From: Octadecabacter temperatus
Lineage (GTDB): Bacteria > Pseudomonadota > Alphaproteobacteria > Rhodobacterales > Rhodobacteraceae
Length of the DNA stretch: 64,000 nt
Assembly (NCBI RefSeq): GCF_001187845.1
Contig: NZ_CP012160.1
Span: 1-64,000 of the forward strand
Reading direction: 5' to 3'
A model generated the notes under the pieces. It saw only the letters and a program-made list of their open reading frames with translations. It had not been told where the DNA came from and made no database searches. Position numbers and translations under genes: made by a program. This document shows positions 54,283 to 63,965 of this stretch, piece after piece (the first letter of the stretch is position 1; each line of letters opens with the position of its first letter).

Positions 54283-54405
54283 AGCTCTCTCTCATCCGGA
54301 CTATGACCGTCGGCTCTGGAATTTCACCAGTATCTGCTGGACACCCCAACTGGGGCCGCTCGCGGGCTATAACCGCCGGTGGGGAATTTCGCCCCGCCCT
54401 GAGAA
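54283..54405 (-). promoter_or_regulatory. FMN riboswitch (RFN element)
   Basis: Reading the minus strand, the diagnostic blocks appear in order: GGGGCGAAATTCCCCACCGG, CGGTTATAGCCCGCGAGCG, GGTGAAATTCCAGAGCCGAC, GGTCATAGTCCGGATGAGAG. It controls ribH, 97 nt downstream. The intervening CCACGC-GCGTGG hairpin may be the expression platform. Confidence 0.95.
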
Positions 54406-54433
54406 CAATCTCTATGTGGCGGATTCGCAGAGA

Positions 54434-55426
54434 TCAGGCAAGAGCGACGCTGGGACGCATGTCACCTGTTACAAGCCCTGCGAAATTCTTGAGGTCAGGA
54501 TTGCGGTAGGCCTTAACAGCGGGGTCGTTCGCATCCAGTACGCCCAATTTGCACAGGATCGATGCCATAGCACATTCAGACGCGCGGGTTGTGCCGTCCA
54601 CAATCTTTAACGCAACGCCAAGCTTCAATTCTGGCAAGATCGCAATAAAGAACCCTTCGGCACCGGTTTTCACAGCCGCTTTGCCTTTGGCCGCCAACAT
54701 CAACGCGTTGCAAGCACGGTCCGTGTTAGACACCAAATCGGGATGCGCCATCATCGCATTTCGCAGACGAACCATCGCTGATCCACGTGTACTGCTGTCA
54801 TCCGCGGCCGCAAATGTTGCCATTGCGCGACCAATTCCCAAAATGCTGGACGCATGGTTCGGGGCGGAACATCCATCAATTCCCCAATTGGGCGAAGTTT
54901 CCTGTGTCAGCTCTTCAACCACCTGTTTGATGCCAACTTGCAACGGATGGTCGATCGCAACGTAGTCCGGACCCCACCCATTCGCCTTAGTCATTGTCAG
55001 GAAGCCACAGTGCTTGCCAGAACAATTGTTGTGGTACCGGCAGGGCGTAGCATCGTCCCTAATCAAACCATTGCGTGCGGGCAAATCTGCTGGCCATTGT
55101 GGGCCACAAACGAACGCATCGTCGTCCAATTCAAGGTCTTTTAACCAGCTTTGAACACGGTCTGTATGGATCGCTGCACCTGAATGGGACGCACAGGATA
55201 AGGCCAATTGTTCAACCGTGAGCCCGAACCGATCCGCGACGCCGCTTTCCACCATTGGCAGTGCTTGCAACATTTTCGCAGAGCTTCGTGGGTAGGTCAC
55301 AGCATGGGGATCGCCCCAAGAATGGACGATTTCACCCGCTTCATCGACCACAACTGCGTGACCTTGATGGGCGCTTTCCAGCATTCCACCACGCCAAAGT
55401 TCAACGAAATCTACTGGATTAGACAT
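54434..55426 (-). CDS. L-asparaginase, Rhizobium etli AnsA-like (type II family)
   Basis: The 330-residue protein belongs to the asparaginase family typified by R. etli. Its blocks are VELWRGGMLESAHQGHAVVV, YPRSSAKMLQALP, CASHSG, NNCSGKHCGFL and DGCSAPNHA. It hydrolyses asparagine to aspartate and ammonia. The ATG at 55426 follows CGGAG; a 117-residue upstream extension is not conserved. It ends 28 bp before the FMN riboswitch. Confidence 0.88.
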   Translation of the reverse strand: MSNPVDFVELWRGGMLESAHQGHAVVVDEAGEIVHSWGDPHAVTYPRSSAKMLQALPMVESGVADRFGLTVEQLALSCASHSGAAIHTDRVQSWLKDLELDDDAFVCGPQWPADLPARNGLIRDDATPCRYHNNCSGKHCGFLTMTKANGWGPDYVAIDHPLQVGIKQVVEELTQETSPNWGIDGCSAPNHASSILGIGRAMATFAAADDSSTRGSAMVRLRNAMMAHPDLVSNTDRACNALMLAAKGKAAVKTGAEGFFIAILPELKLGVALKIVDGTTRASECAMASILCKLGVLDANDPAVKAYRNPDLKNFAGLVTGDMRPSVALA

Positions 55427-55613
55427 GAAACACTCCGAATGCGCGGCGATCCGCGCAAATAATTGGGGACAAAGGGCTTTCCCATTTAGGCAAAAACTTG
55501 CTATTGCTATGGGTATCGAGTTGAAACCGCTCAATCTAGCCGAAAAGATACCCATCAGAGGTATTGCGCTATATAGAGCAACCAGAGGCACGGACAGCTT
55601 GGAGGCTGTAATT

Positions 55614-56144
55614 ATGATTTCAAAGTTTACACACGCAATGGGCGTGGTCGCACTCATGACATTGGGTACTTCCGCAATTGCGCAAGAAGCCAGTTCAAAC
55701 CGCGTTGCGGCAAACACAGACTGGTCCGTCTTCGTTGAAGATAACCCAACAGAATGCTGGGCCGTTTCCGCGCCCAAAGAGACAGTGAACTCCCGCGATG
55801 GACAGGTTGTATCCGTTCGTCGTGGTGAAATCCTGTTGTTCGTCTTTTACCGTCCAGGCGCTGGCGTGAACGGCCAAGTGACGTTCACCGGTGGCTACCC
55901 ATTCGCGAGCGGTTCTACCGCTGAGCTGGATATTGGCGGCACAACGTTTGATTTGTTCACTGAGGGTGAATGGGCGTGGCCAGCAACGCCAGAAGACGAT
56001 GCACGCATTGTTGCAGCCATGAAGCGCGGATCTTCCGCAACTGTATCTGCGCGTTCCGGCCGTGGCACAGTTACCCGCGACACCTTCTCATTGCTCGGCT
56101 TTACGGCTGGCGTCGAAGAAGCTGCGAACCGCTGTTCCAGCTAA
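55614..56144 (+). CDS. IalB-like (invasion-associated locus B) secreted protein
   Basis: The 176-residue protein has a signal peptide ending AIAQE and an IalB-type domain (DWSVFVEDNPTECWAVSAPK, then FTGGYPFASGSTAELDIGG and a Cys near the end). The family is widespread in alphaproteobacteria with no proven activity. GGAGG precedes the ATG at 55614. A terminator follows. Confidence 0.85.
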   Translation: MISKFTHAMGVVALMTLGTSAIAQEASSNRVAANTDWSVFVEDNPTECWAVSAPKETVNSRDGQVVSVRRGEILLFVFYRPGAGVNGQVTFTGGYPFASGSTAELDIGGTTFDLFTEGEWAWPATPEDDARIVAAMKRGSSATVSARSGRGTVTRDTFSLLGFTAGVEEAANRCSS

Positions 56145-56169
56145 AATACGACCTATGCGAAATTACGGG

Positions 56170-56194
56170 GGCCGGTTTTCTTTGGAAACCGGCC
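56170..56194 (+). terminator. Terminator after the IalB-like gene
   Basis: GGCCGGTTT (56170-56178) pairs with AAACCGGCC (56186-56194) and is followed by TTTCGTCTT. Confidence 0.75.
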
Positions 56195-56237
56195 TTTCGT
56201 CTTATATAGGGCCTGAAACCAACCGAGGACGATTCTC

Positions 56238-57422
56238 ATGGAACCGCAAGCGCCCATCACCCAAGACGTTATGACGATTAAGCGTGTGCTGCCCGAGGGT
56301 GGCCCGATGAACATCGTCGGCCTGACCCGTGTCCAGATGCGCGATGAGCTGATCGGGCTGGGTGTGAAAGAAAAGCAGGCCAAGATGCGGGTGAACCAAA
56401 TCTGGCAGTGGTTGTACCATTGGGGCGTTCGTGACTTTGACGTCATGACTAACCTTTCCAAAGATTTTCGCGTGACTTTGGCTGAACACTTCAAGATCGA
56501 ATTGCCCGAGGTTGTGACCAAGGAAGTGTCCAACGATGGAACGCGGAAGTATCTCGTTCGCATCGCTGGCGGCCACGAGGTCGAGGTTGTTTATATCCCC
56601 GAAACCGATCGCGGTACTTTGTGTATTTCATCGCAAGTTGGCTGCACGCTGACCTGCAGCTTCTGTCACACCGGTACGCAAAAACTGGTCCGCAACCTGA
56701 CAGCAGGTGAAATCATCGGCCAAGTCATGCTTGCGCGTGATGATTTGAACGAGTGGCCAGAGCAGGGGCAATCTCATGCGGATATGGGCCCGCGTTTGCT
56801 GTCCAACATCGTGCTCATGGGTATGGGCGAGCCGCTTTATAATTTCGAAAACGTCCGCGACGCGATGAAAATCGCGATGGACCCTGAAGGCATCCAGCTG
56901 TCCCGCCGTCGTATCACCCTGTCGACCTCTGGCGTTGTCCCCGAAATCGCGAGGACCGCCGATGAGATCGGGTGCCAATTGGCGGTGTCGTTCCACGCGA
57001 CAACTGATGAAGTGCGCAACAAGCTTGTGCCGATCAACAAGCGTTGGAACATCGAAGAATTGCTTAAAGCGCTCGCGGCATATCCGAAAGTGTCCAACTC
57101 GGAACGTATTACGTTTGAGTACGTTATGCTGAAAGACGTGAATGACAGTGACGAAGACGCCCACCGTCTTATGAAGCTGATCGAAGGCATTCCAGCCAAG
57201 ATCAACCTGATCCCGTTCAACGAATGGCCCGGCGCACCGTACGAGCGTTCGACACAAGCACGGATCAAGGCGTTTGCAGATATCGTTCACAATGCAGGCT
57301 ATGCGTCACCCGTTCGACGTCCACGCGGCGAAGATATCATGGCGGCCTGTGGTCAGCTTAAATCCGCGACGGAACGCGCACGCAAATCCCGCAAGGAAAT
57401 CGAAGCAGACGCAGGGATGTAA
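56238..57422 (+). CDS. rlmN: Dual-specificity RNA methyltransferase RlmN
   Basis: RlmN is a radical-SAM enzyme that methylates C2 of A2503 in 23S rRNA and A37 in some tRNAs. The 394-residue protein has the cluster motif CTLTCSFC with Cys136, Cys140 and Cys143, and the C-terminal catalytic cysteine in AACGQL. It converges with gntK, 6 bp apart. Confidence 0.95.
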   Translation: MEPQAPITQDVMTIKRVLPEGGPMNIVGLTRVQMRDELIGLGVKEKQAKMRVNQIWQWLYHWGVRDFDVMTNLSKDFRVTLAEHFKIELPEVVTKEVSNDGTRKYLVRIAGGHEVEVVYIPETDRGTLCISSQVGCTLTCSFCHTGTQKLVRNLTAGEIIGQVMLARDDLNEWPEQGQSHADMGPRLLSNIVLMGMGEPLYNFENVRDAMKIAMDPEGIQLSRRRITLSTSGVVPEIARTADEIGCQLAVSFHATTDEVRNKLVPINKRWNIEELLKALAAYPKVSNSERITFEYVMLKDVNDSDEDAHRLMKLIEGIPAKINLIPFNEWPGAPYERSTQARIKAFADIVHNAGYASPVRRPRGEDIMAACGQLKSATERARKSRKEIEADAGM

Positions 57423-57428
57423 TAGCGC

Positions 57429-57914
57429 CTATTTGCTTAGGGCTTGTGCTGCTGCGTTTACAGACGCTTCCAAATCCAGTGATCCGCCCAATTGGATCGG
57501 CTTTTCGTCTGCCGTTGGCGGCTCCAACGTGGCAAACTGACTGGCAAGCAATGACGGCGGCATGAAGTGACCCTGCCGCGATGCCAAACGCGCCTCGACG
57601 ATTTCAGGCGTTAGCTCAGGGTAGACAAACAGCAAATCCGGCGCACCTACCCGCAGCCTGTCACGATAAGACCGTTTCAGCGCGGAACAGGCCAAAACGA
57701 CCCGATCCATGCGTTTCATTTCAGCACTGCAAACGTCCAGCCACGGCCAACGCATCTCATCCGTAAGCGGTTGGCCGGACTTCATGTGTTCTATGTTGGC
57801 CTGCGGGTGCAGGTCGTCAGCGTCGACAAACTCTGCACCCAATCGTTCGGCCAAGGCACGCCCAAGCGTGGATTTCCCCCCGCCGGACACACCCATGACA
57901 ACGACATGTAACAT
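57429..57914 (-). CDS. gntK: Gluconokinase
   Basis: The 161-residue P-loop kinase phosphorylates gluconate. It has Walker A GVSGGGKST, DADDLHPQANIEHM for substrate binding, and CSALKRSYRDRLR. A GTG at 57938 would extend it by 8 residues into the LOG gene. No gluconate transporter is nearby. Confidence 0.9.
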   Translation of the reverse strand: MLHVVVMGVSGGGKSTLGRALAERLGAEFVDADDLHPQANIEHMKSGQPLTDEMRWPWLDVCSAEMKRMDRVVLACSALKRSYRDRLRVGAPDLLFVYPELTPEIVEARLASRQGHFMPPSLLASQFATLEPPTADEKPIQLGGSLDLEASVNAAAQALSK

Positions 57915-57918
57915 CGAT

Positions 57919-58758
57919 TTAACGCCCCGGAATGACACCGCGCTTTTCGCCAGCGCCTTCCCAGTTATTTAATGCATCAACGGCCTCTTCAGCAGTCTCA
58001 ACAAAGCGGAATAGCTCTAGGTCATCAGCCGAGATTGTTCCCGCTTCAGACAGGGCATCCCAGTTGATAATGCTTTCCCAGAATGCGCGACCAAACAGCA
58101 GGAACGGCACGCGTTCCATGCGGCCGGTTTGGATCAGCGTCAGTGCCTCAAACGTTTCGTCCAAAGTACCGAAACCACCAGGGAACACGGTGATCGCCTT
58201 GGCGCGCATCAAGAAGTGCATCTTGCGGATCGCGAAATAGTGGAAGTTGAAACACAGCTCAGGCGTGACATACTCATTCGGCGCCTGCTCGTGCGGCAGA
58301 ACGATGTTGAGGCCGATTGACTTCCCGCCAGCTTCAACCGCACCCTTATTGCCGGCTTCCATAACGCCGGGGCCGCCACCTGTGACGACAACGTTCTCGT
58401 GGGACTCGCCAGTTTCAGTCATCAACTTAGCGAACTTGCGGGCTTCATCGTAATACTTCGACAAGTCAGCCAATGTCTTAGTGCGGGCGCTATCTTTGTT
58501 TTCTGGTGCAGGAATACGCGCGCCACCAAACATTACGATCGTGGATTCGATCCCCTGTTCGTCCAGCATGAGTTCTGGTTTGAGGAGTTCAAGCTGCAGG
58601 CGTACTGGGCGCAGTTCGTCGCGGCACAAGAAATCAGGGTCAGCAAAAGCCAGCGCATACGCGGGTGATCGCGTTTGCGGTGTATCTGGTACTTCGACGG
58701 CTTCTTTGCGGTCTTGCGAACTGTCACGTAGCGGGTGGCGGCGTGTATGGTCTTTCAT
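57919..58758 (-). CDS. LOG-family protein
   Basis: The 279-residue protein has the lysine-decarboxylase-like motifs TGGGPGVMEAGNKGA and PGGFGTLDE of LOG proteins, which release the base from nucleotide 5'-monophosphates (cytokinin ribotides in plants). The bacterial substrate is often AMP-like. The gene ends 5 bp from the gntK start and may be its operon partner. Confidence 0.87.
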   Translation of the reverse strand: MKDHTRRHPLRDSSQDRKEAVEVPDTPQTRSPAYALAFADPDFLCRDELRPVRLQLELLKPELMLDEQGIESTIVMFGGARIPAPENKDSARTKTLADLSKYYDEARKFAKLMTETGESHENVVVTGGGPGVMEAGNKGAVEAGGKSIGLNIVLPHEQAPNEYVTPELCFNFHYFAIRKMHFLMRAKAITVFPGGFGTLDETFEALTLIQTGRMERVPFLLFGRAFWESIINWDALSEAGTISADDLELFRFVETAEEAVDALNNWEGAGEKRGVIPGR

Positions 58759-58833
58759 TTCAAACTGCTCCTTGTTGGGCTTTGCATTTTAGTGGCAGGT
58801 TGTCCGCAGATTGTCCAATGTCAGGAAGAGCAA

Positions 58834-59745
58834 ATGACCGTTACAAAGGCCGATATTAATGACGCTGCCGCGCGAATTGCCGGTCACGTGCATGTCACAC
58901 CAGTAATGCGCTCTGATGCATTCGGTTTGCCGCTTCAGTTTAAGCTTGAGCACACCCAGCTGACTGGCTCGTTCAAAGCACGCGGTGCGTTCAATTCTGT
59001 GCTGACTGCAGATGTGCCAGACGCGGGGTTTGTCGCAGCATCCGGCGGCAATCATGGCGCTGCCGTCGCGCATGCTGCGACGTCTCTTGGTCATACTGCG
59101 CGCATCTACGTTCCCGAATTTGCAGGCCCTGCAAAGATTGACGTAATCAGGCAAACAGGCGCGGACCTTCACATTGTTGAGGGTGCCTACGCGGATGCGG
59201 CAGCGGCGGCTAAGGCGTATCAAGACCAGACAGGCGCCCTCGACATTCACCCGTTTGATGCGCCCGCAACGCTCGCAGGGCAAGGGACTTGTTTCAAAGA
59301 ATGGGACGCGCAGGGCATGGATGCAGATACAGTCATCATCGCAATTGGTGGCGGTGGACTAATCGGAAGCGCGATGTCTTGGTTTAAGAATCGCAACATT
59401 ATCGGGGTCGAATCCGAGACGACAAATTCGATGCACGCAGCGCTTCAGCATGGGCCGGAAACGGACATTGAAGTCTCAGGTATCTGTGCCAACGCGCTGG
59501 GCGCTAAACGTATCGGGCGGTTGTCCTATGATTTGGCGAAATCGAATGATCTGCAAACATTGTTGTTGCCGGATGAAGAGATAGCACATGCACAAAAACT
59601 ACTTTGGCAAAACCTACGCCAACTCGTCGAACCGGCAGGTGCCGCAGCATTGGCTGCGATTACGTCAGGCGCTTACAAACCAGCGAAGAACGAGAAGGTT
59701 GCGGTCTTATTATGTGGCGCAAACCCAGCACCCATCCCGATTTGA
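58834..59745 (+). CDS. Threonine/serine dehydratase-like PLP enzyme
   Basis: The 303-residue fold-type II PLP enzyme has the lysine motif GSFKARGAFN, the substrate loop ASGGNHGAAVA and the phosphate loop IGGGGLIG. It lacks a regulatory ACT domain, so it resembles catabolic threonine or serine dehydratase or racemase. The ATG at 58834 follows AGGAAGAG. A longer frame from 58735 would add a spurious lipoprotein-like leader overlapping the LOG gene. Confidence 0.85.
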   Translation: MTVTKADINDAAARIAGHVHVTPVMRSDAFGLPLQFKLEHTQLTGSFKARGAFNSVLTADVPDAGFVAASGGNHGAAVAHAATSLGHTARIYVPEFAGPAKIDVIRQTGADLHIVEGAYADAAAAAKAYQDQTGALDIHPFDAPATLAGQGTCFKEWDAQGMDADTVIIAIGGGGLIGSAMSWFKNRNIIGVESETTNSMHAALQHGPETDIEVSGICANALGAKRIGRLSYDLAKSNDLQTLLLPDEEIAHAQKLLWQNLRQLVEPAGAAALAAITSGAYKPAKNEKVAVLLCGANPAPIPI

Positions 59746-59819
59746 TTGCCCAAACCCGCGCAGCGCGGTATGTGGCGTCCAACCGCAGTATGCGCACAAC
59801 GAAAACATAGGGGGCCATC

Positions 59820-60647
59820 ATGTCCAACGCTCAACTTGAAACAGCAATCGAAGCCGCGTGGGAAGCCCGCGATACAATCACCACCAGCACGCAAGGTGAA
59901 GTTCGTGAAGCCATCACAGATACGATGAACGCGCTTGATTCCGGCAAGCTGCGAGTCGCTGAACGTCGTGAAAACGGCGACTGGCACGTGAACCAATGGG
60001 CGAAGAAGGCCGTGCTGCTGTCGTTCCGTCTGAACGATATGGAGCAAATCGAAGGTTCAAATGGCGGGTCCAGCTGGTGGGATAAAGTTCCTTCCAAATG
60101 GCAGGGCTGGGGCGACAACGAATGGAAAGCCGCTGGCTTCCGCGCGGTTCCTGGGTCCATCGTACGCCGTTCAGCTTACATCGCGCCTGGCGTTGTGCTT
60201 ATGCCATCCTTCGTGAACCTTGGCGCATACGTCGATGAAGGTTCCATGGTTGATGGCTGGGCGACTGTCGGTTCATGCGCACAGATCGGTAAAAATGTGC
60301 ACCTGTCTGGTGGCGTTGGCATTGGCGGTGTTCTTGAGCCAATGCAGGCTGGCCCGACAATCATCGAAGACAACTGTTTCATCGGCGCGCGGTCTGAAGT
60401 CGTTGAAGGCTGCATCATCCGCGAAGGGTCTGTGTTGGGTATGGGCGTGTTCATCGGCCAGTCCACCAAGATCGTGAACCGTGAAACTGGTGAAGTGTTC
60501 TACGGCGAAGTGCCGCCGTACTCCGTCGTGGTTGCAGGTTCTATGCCGTCCAAGAACGACATCAACCTGTACTGCGCGGTGATCGTTAAGACGGTTGATG
60601 AAAAGACCCGTTCAAAGACAGGTATCAACGACCTGTTGCGCGACTAA
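59820..60647 (+). CDS. dapD: Tetrahydrodipicolinate N-succinyltransferase
   Basis: DapD succinylates tetrahydrodipicolinate in lysine and peptidoglycan precursor synthesis. The 275-residue protein has the N-terminal helical domain and a left-handed beta helix of hexapeptide repeats ([19 protein letters not shown]), ending in the family motif GINDLLRD. It overlaps the next gene by one base. Confidence 0.94.
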   Translation: MSNAQLETAIEAAWEARDTITTSTQGEVREAITDTMNALDSGKLRVAERRENGDWHVNQWAKKAVLLSFRLNDMEQIEGSNGGSSWWDKVPSKWQGWGDNEWKAAGFRAVPGSIVRRSAYIAPGVVLMPSFVNLGAYVDEGSMVDGWATVGSCAQIGKNVHLSGGVGIGGVLEPMQAGPTIIEDNCFIGARSEVVEGCIIREGSVLGMGVFIGQSTKIVNRETGEVFYGEVPPYSVVVAGSMPSKNDINLYCAVIVKTVDEKTRSKTGINDLLRD

Positions 60648-60931
60648 TGTTACTGTCTCGGACGCTTGCCAAATCCCGCATTGCGCGCGGTGAGCGTCCG
60701 TCATGGGCGGCAGCTTGGGGCCTCGTGATTGTCGATTTTGTGCTGTTCTTGGTCTATGCCGTGCTCATGGGGATGTTTATCTTCAGTGTACAGACGACAG
60801 CGCAAATGCCCAACGGAACACTTATCTTTGCTTTGACCCTATTCTTTTTCATTCCCATGCAGGTCGTTTTGATCCTGTCCGCACTTTGGGCATCAAAATC
60901 CCGTTGGCTCGATAAGGACGCCGTTGAATGA
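60647..60931 (+). CDS. Small two-segment membrane protein
   Basis: The 94-residue protein starts at the last base of dapD and has two hydrophobic segments (LVIVDFVLFLVYAVLMGMF and FALTLFFFIPMQVVLILSAL). No family is recognised. It overlaps the next gene by 4 bp, so the dapD operon continues through it. Confidence 0.7.
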   Translation: MLLSRTLAKSRIARGERPSWAAAWGLVIVDFVLFLVYAVLMGMFIFSVQTTAQMPNGTLIFALTLFFFIPMQVVLILSALWASKSRWLDKDAVE

Positions 60932-61284
60932 CTGACAAGAAACCAAAAAAACCATCACGCCAACAGGTCTATACCTTGCTCGTCGAGATCGGTCGCAAAG
61001 AGGGTGACGGGCTGCCCAAAGACAGCACCGGTGCCGCGCTTATGATCTATGCCAGCGGGATCGACGAAGCCGAAGCTGTTCGTGAAACCGTTGCGATCCT
61101 CAAGCAAGCTGACACAGCACCTTTGGACGTTTCGGGATACGGCACGCTTGATGAGCGCCTTGCCGAGGGCCACGATATCGCTGACGAAGAACGTGAATTG
61201 ATGCAGCGCGCGCTCGATGAAAACAGCGTTATTGTCGCGCAGATGACGCCATTTTTTGAAGGCGACGACGCGACCAAACACTAG
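60928..61284 (+). CDS. Conserved-looking hypothetical protein
   Basis: The 118-residue soluble protein is rich in acidic residues and helices (EAEAVRETVAILKQ, YGTLDERLAEGHDIADEE). It has no recognised domain. It is the last gene of the dapD operon and overlaps the convergent Hint gene by 4 bp. Confidence 0.65.
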   Translation: MTDKKPKKPSRQQVYTLLVEIGRKEGDGLPKDSTGAALMIYASGIDEAEAVRETVAILKQADTAPLDVSGYGTLDERLAEGHDIADEERELMQRALDENSVIVAQMTPFFEGDDATKH

Positions 61285-62372
61285 CCAATTGTCGCGCCCG
61301 TCAGGGTTAACGCTTCGTAGCCTTGCAGCACGGGTGCGGCTAGGCCAACGCGTTGCGGTCGTAGCTCGGGTGCCATGTCTGCGAGAACCGACCATTTCGT
61401 CAATTTCGATGCATTCAGAACTGCAGAGCCATCGAAGCTTTCCACGAGCGCCCCGTTCACGACGATGATCTCATGGGTCTCAAGTAATATCTGGTGATAG
61501 GTCATCACTTGCGGCGTTGGTCGCGTTGGGCCTGCACAGTTGCGTACCTCTAGGTGGCGCACAGCGGTGGAAACCCGTTCTTCGCCGAACAGATATTCGA
61601 CCTCCGAGCCCGCTAAACAGACACGTTGATCACGTGATGTAACGAGGTCATCCCACAACCCCATGTAAGGTTGGCGCAACGTCATCGGTGCGAAACGACC
61701 CAACGCTGGCACCGTTGCGCAACCAGCCCAAAGAACACGCACAGATCTGCCGCCGTGGGTTGTTACAAAATCGCCAGGGACGATATCGCGCAGTGTTTTC
61801 GGTCCGTCAGGTGTGTTCACACCAGAAGAGCCGGACAATCCAGGAATTGGCCCAAGGGGGCAGGGCGCGTCTGCAATTGCGACGAAGCCAACACTTGGGT
61901 CAATCATGCTCCCGTCAGTATCCGTCACAATTCGTTGGGCATCCCGTGTGGATAGCGGGAAAGGGGACATTACTTCTGTCTGCCAAATTCGGCCGTGATC
62001 TGGAACGTAAACGCAAAGCCGGCCGCTCCGCGCAGGTGCGTCCCAAGTGTAAGTGATATGCGCGGTTTGAACGTCGGTTCCTAAAGTCGTCTTAAGGGCT
62101 GTCGCCAAGTGTCGCGCGCCTTGGCGCATCATCAACCGAATGGTGCCATCAGGCTCTAGGCATACAGTCAGGCCTGACGGCCAAGGGTCGAGCGCGCCAA
62201 AGCGCAGCAGGTTTATCGGATGAACCTGCGGGCGCACCGAAACCTCCAGCATCAGACTTCCGCGTGCCAACAGATCCGAGCCAACCGAAACGGACCCTTG
62301 CGCACGGCCTAGCCCAGCAGGGTTAAAAACCCCCTGTTCTTGCGTCCGTGTGCCGATCCATTTCAGTGTCAT
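61281..62372 (-). CDS. Hint-domain protein, apparently inactive
   Basis: The 363-residue protein has an N-terminal concanavalin-like beta region and a C-terminal Hint_2 domain from about 177. It aligns without gaps for the first 73 residues with the Hint domain of the adjacent gene. The nucleophile Cys is Gly178 (PGLSGSSG) and the block-B His is Gln249 (TSRDQRV). Self-cleavage should be lost. Hint proteins of this kind occur in Roseobacters with no known role. Confidence 0.8.
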   Translation of the reverse strand: MTLKWIGTRTQEQGVFNPAGLGRAQGSVSVGSDLLARGSLMLEVSVRPQVHPINLLRFGALDPWPSGLTVCLEPDGTIRLMMRQGARHLATALKTTLGTDVQTAHITYTWDAPARSGRLCVYVPDHGRIWQTEVMSPFPLSTRDAQRIVTDTDGSMIDPSVGFVAIADAPCPLGPIPGLSGSSGVNTPDGPKTLRDIVPGDFVTTHGGRSVRVLWAGCATVPALGRFAPMTLRQPYMGLWDDLVTSRDQRVCLAGSEVEYLFGEERVSTAVRHLEVRNCAGPTRPTPQVMTYHQILLETHEIIVVNGALVESFDGSAVLNASKLTKWSVLADMAPELRPQRVGLAAPVLQGYEALTLTGATIG

Positions 62373-62378
62373 TGCTTG

Positions 62379-63965
62379 CTAGGCCACGCGTCTCTTTAGG
62401 GCTTCTGCTTCATAGCGTTTTAGCATTGGGCGGGCGGCTGGCCCGTACCCTTCGCCCGTGGCGAGATCCAACTCTGGGAAGATCGTACAAATCTCCTCAA
62501 CGATCTCGGCCTCAAATGACTTTGTTGTTTGTGGCCCCGGCAGAAAACTTTCCGTCGCAAGCCCTTCTGAGTAAATCACTTGGTGCTGGTCGAACATCAG
62601 GTGGACGTATTCAACTTCACCGCCCTCAACGGGACGGATGCTGCGATCATTTACCAAGTCTTTGGCAGCTATAAGAACCTCGGTGTTACCAAACATCAGT
62701 TCTGCCAACGCATCCTTCACCATGACACGGTGCAATGGAGAAACCATTAGATCTCCGTGCTCACCCAATGCGTTTTCACGGATGCGAATTGGTGCCATCT
62801 TACCGATTGCAGGCACCGCACGACGGCCGATCCAGCGCAACGGTTGCGGGCCATCATCGCGTGTCATGACCATATCACCCGCGGTCAGCCCTTCGACCGC
62901 ACGTGGGCCATCGACCGTTTCGATCATCGTTCCAGCTACAAAACATGGGATCGTTTCAACCGTAACAAAACCAACGTCGGTTTCCAGAACGTTTCCGCTG
63001 CCATCCGTGCTTTCGACTTCGTAAGTAAAGCTGGTCGTTTCGAAATCACTGTCGGTCGTGATGTCGAACGTCCCATCGGCGAGCAGCTTAACGGTCTGAC
63101 CTGTCGGCAACGTAATCGTTTGTCCCGCGACGACTGGGTTGCCGTTGATATGCGTGACGGTAAGCGTGCCGGTTGTGTTGTTGATGTCGTTATCCAACAC
63201 ATCAACGTTCTTTGTGACACTGTCCTGCATCGTTACCAGGTCGTCCAAGGCAACCAGTTCAGTTTGAACAGAATCCGCAGAGATCAGAAGGTTGGAATCG
63301 TAGCTGCTGTCCCCAACATCCGCGATGCCAATCTTGATCGTATTCGTTGTGCCAACGTTTACCGGAATTGTCAGAGTCATCGTAACTGTAAATCCATCCA
63401 TTTCAGTGTTGAACTGGTCGGAAGTGTTGTCGTTATACAGGTTGATGTTGTTTGTCTGGTTGACCGTGTTGATGGTTGTACCACTGTTCGCAATTGATAG
63501 TGGGACGTGCGTGCCGTTGATCCAAACACCCACCGCATCGTTGTAAATCGAGTTCGAGTATTCTGGGTATTCCTCGGACGAGAAAACGAATTGCATTGTC
63601 ATTACAGCGTCGGTTGGAATGAAATCTACAACCATAAAAGAGGCGTCGTAGGTGCTGGTACCCGCGACTGCGTTGAAGTCAGCGTCGTTGTTGGCACCGC
63701 CCGTGTTCGTGGATGTGTTTGTGCTTGTGTTTGACTGGGAAGAACTGCCGGTGAACCGGCTTGCCTGACCTGTCGACAGGATTACACCTGTGTCGCCGGG
63801 CGTTACGTTCCCTGCAACTGCATCTCCATTGGAATAGATCGCAGACGAATAGCTGGACCCAGAATAGCTCGCGCCAGTGACGGTAACGCCATTGCCAAAG
63901 ATTGAATTGGCCATCTGCATCGCAGTAGCACTGGTATTATATGTTAACTCTACGCCTGCAACCAT
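62379..63965 (-). CDS. Choice-of-anchor-L and Hint-domain secreted protein
   Basis: The 528-residue protein has an N-terminal choice-of-anchor L domain (Ser/Thr/Asn-rich, FVFSSEEYPEYSNSIYNDA), a cadherin/VCBS-like linker region (about 235-335), and a C-terminal Hint domain with Cys341 in PCFVAGT and His412 in SPLHRV. No signal peptide is seen; type I secretion is typical for such proteins. The ATG at 63965 follows AGAGGTGGG. The gene is complete within the window. Confidence 0.85.
   Translation of the reverse strand: MVAGVELTYNTSATAMQMANSIFGNGVTVTGASYSGSSYSSAIYSNGDAVAGNVTPGDTGVILSTGQASRFTGSSSQSNTSTNTSTNTGGANNDADFNAVAGTSTYDASFMVVDFIPTDAVMTMQFVFSSEEYPEYSNSIYNDAVGVWINGTHVPLSIANSGTTINTVNQTNNINLYNDNTSDQFNTEMDGFTVTMTLTIPVNVGTTNTIKIGIADVGDSSYDSNLLISADSVQTELVALDDLVTMQDSVTKNVDVLDNDINNTTGTLTVTHINGNPVVAGQTITLPTGQTVKLLADGTFDITTDSDFETTSFTYEVESTDGSGNVLETDVGFVTVETIPCFVAGTMIETVDGPRAVEGLTAGDMVMTRDDGPQPLRWIGRRAVPAIGKMAPIRIRENALGEHGDLMVSPLHRVMVKDALAELMFGNTEVLIAAKDLVNDRSIRPVEGGEVEYVHLMFDQHQVIYSEGLATESFLPGPQTTKSFEAEIVEEICTIFPELDLATGEGYGPAARPMLKRYEAEALKRRVA

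Noticed and set aside
59712..59810. 32-codon frame between the dehydratase and dapD genes
   Set aside because: It overlaps the dehydratase end, has no ribosome binding site and no conserved feature that I can see.
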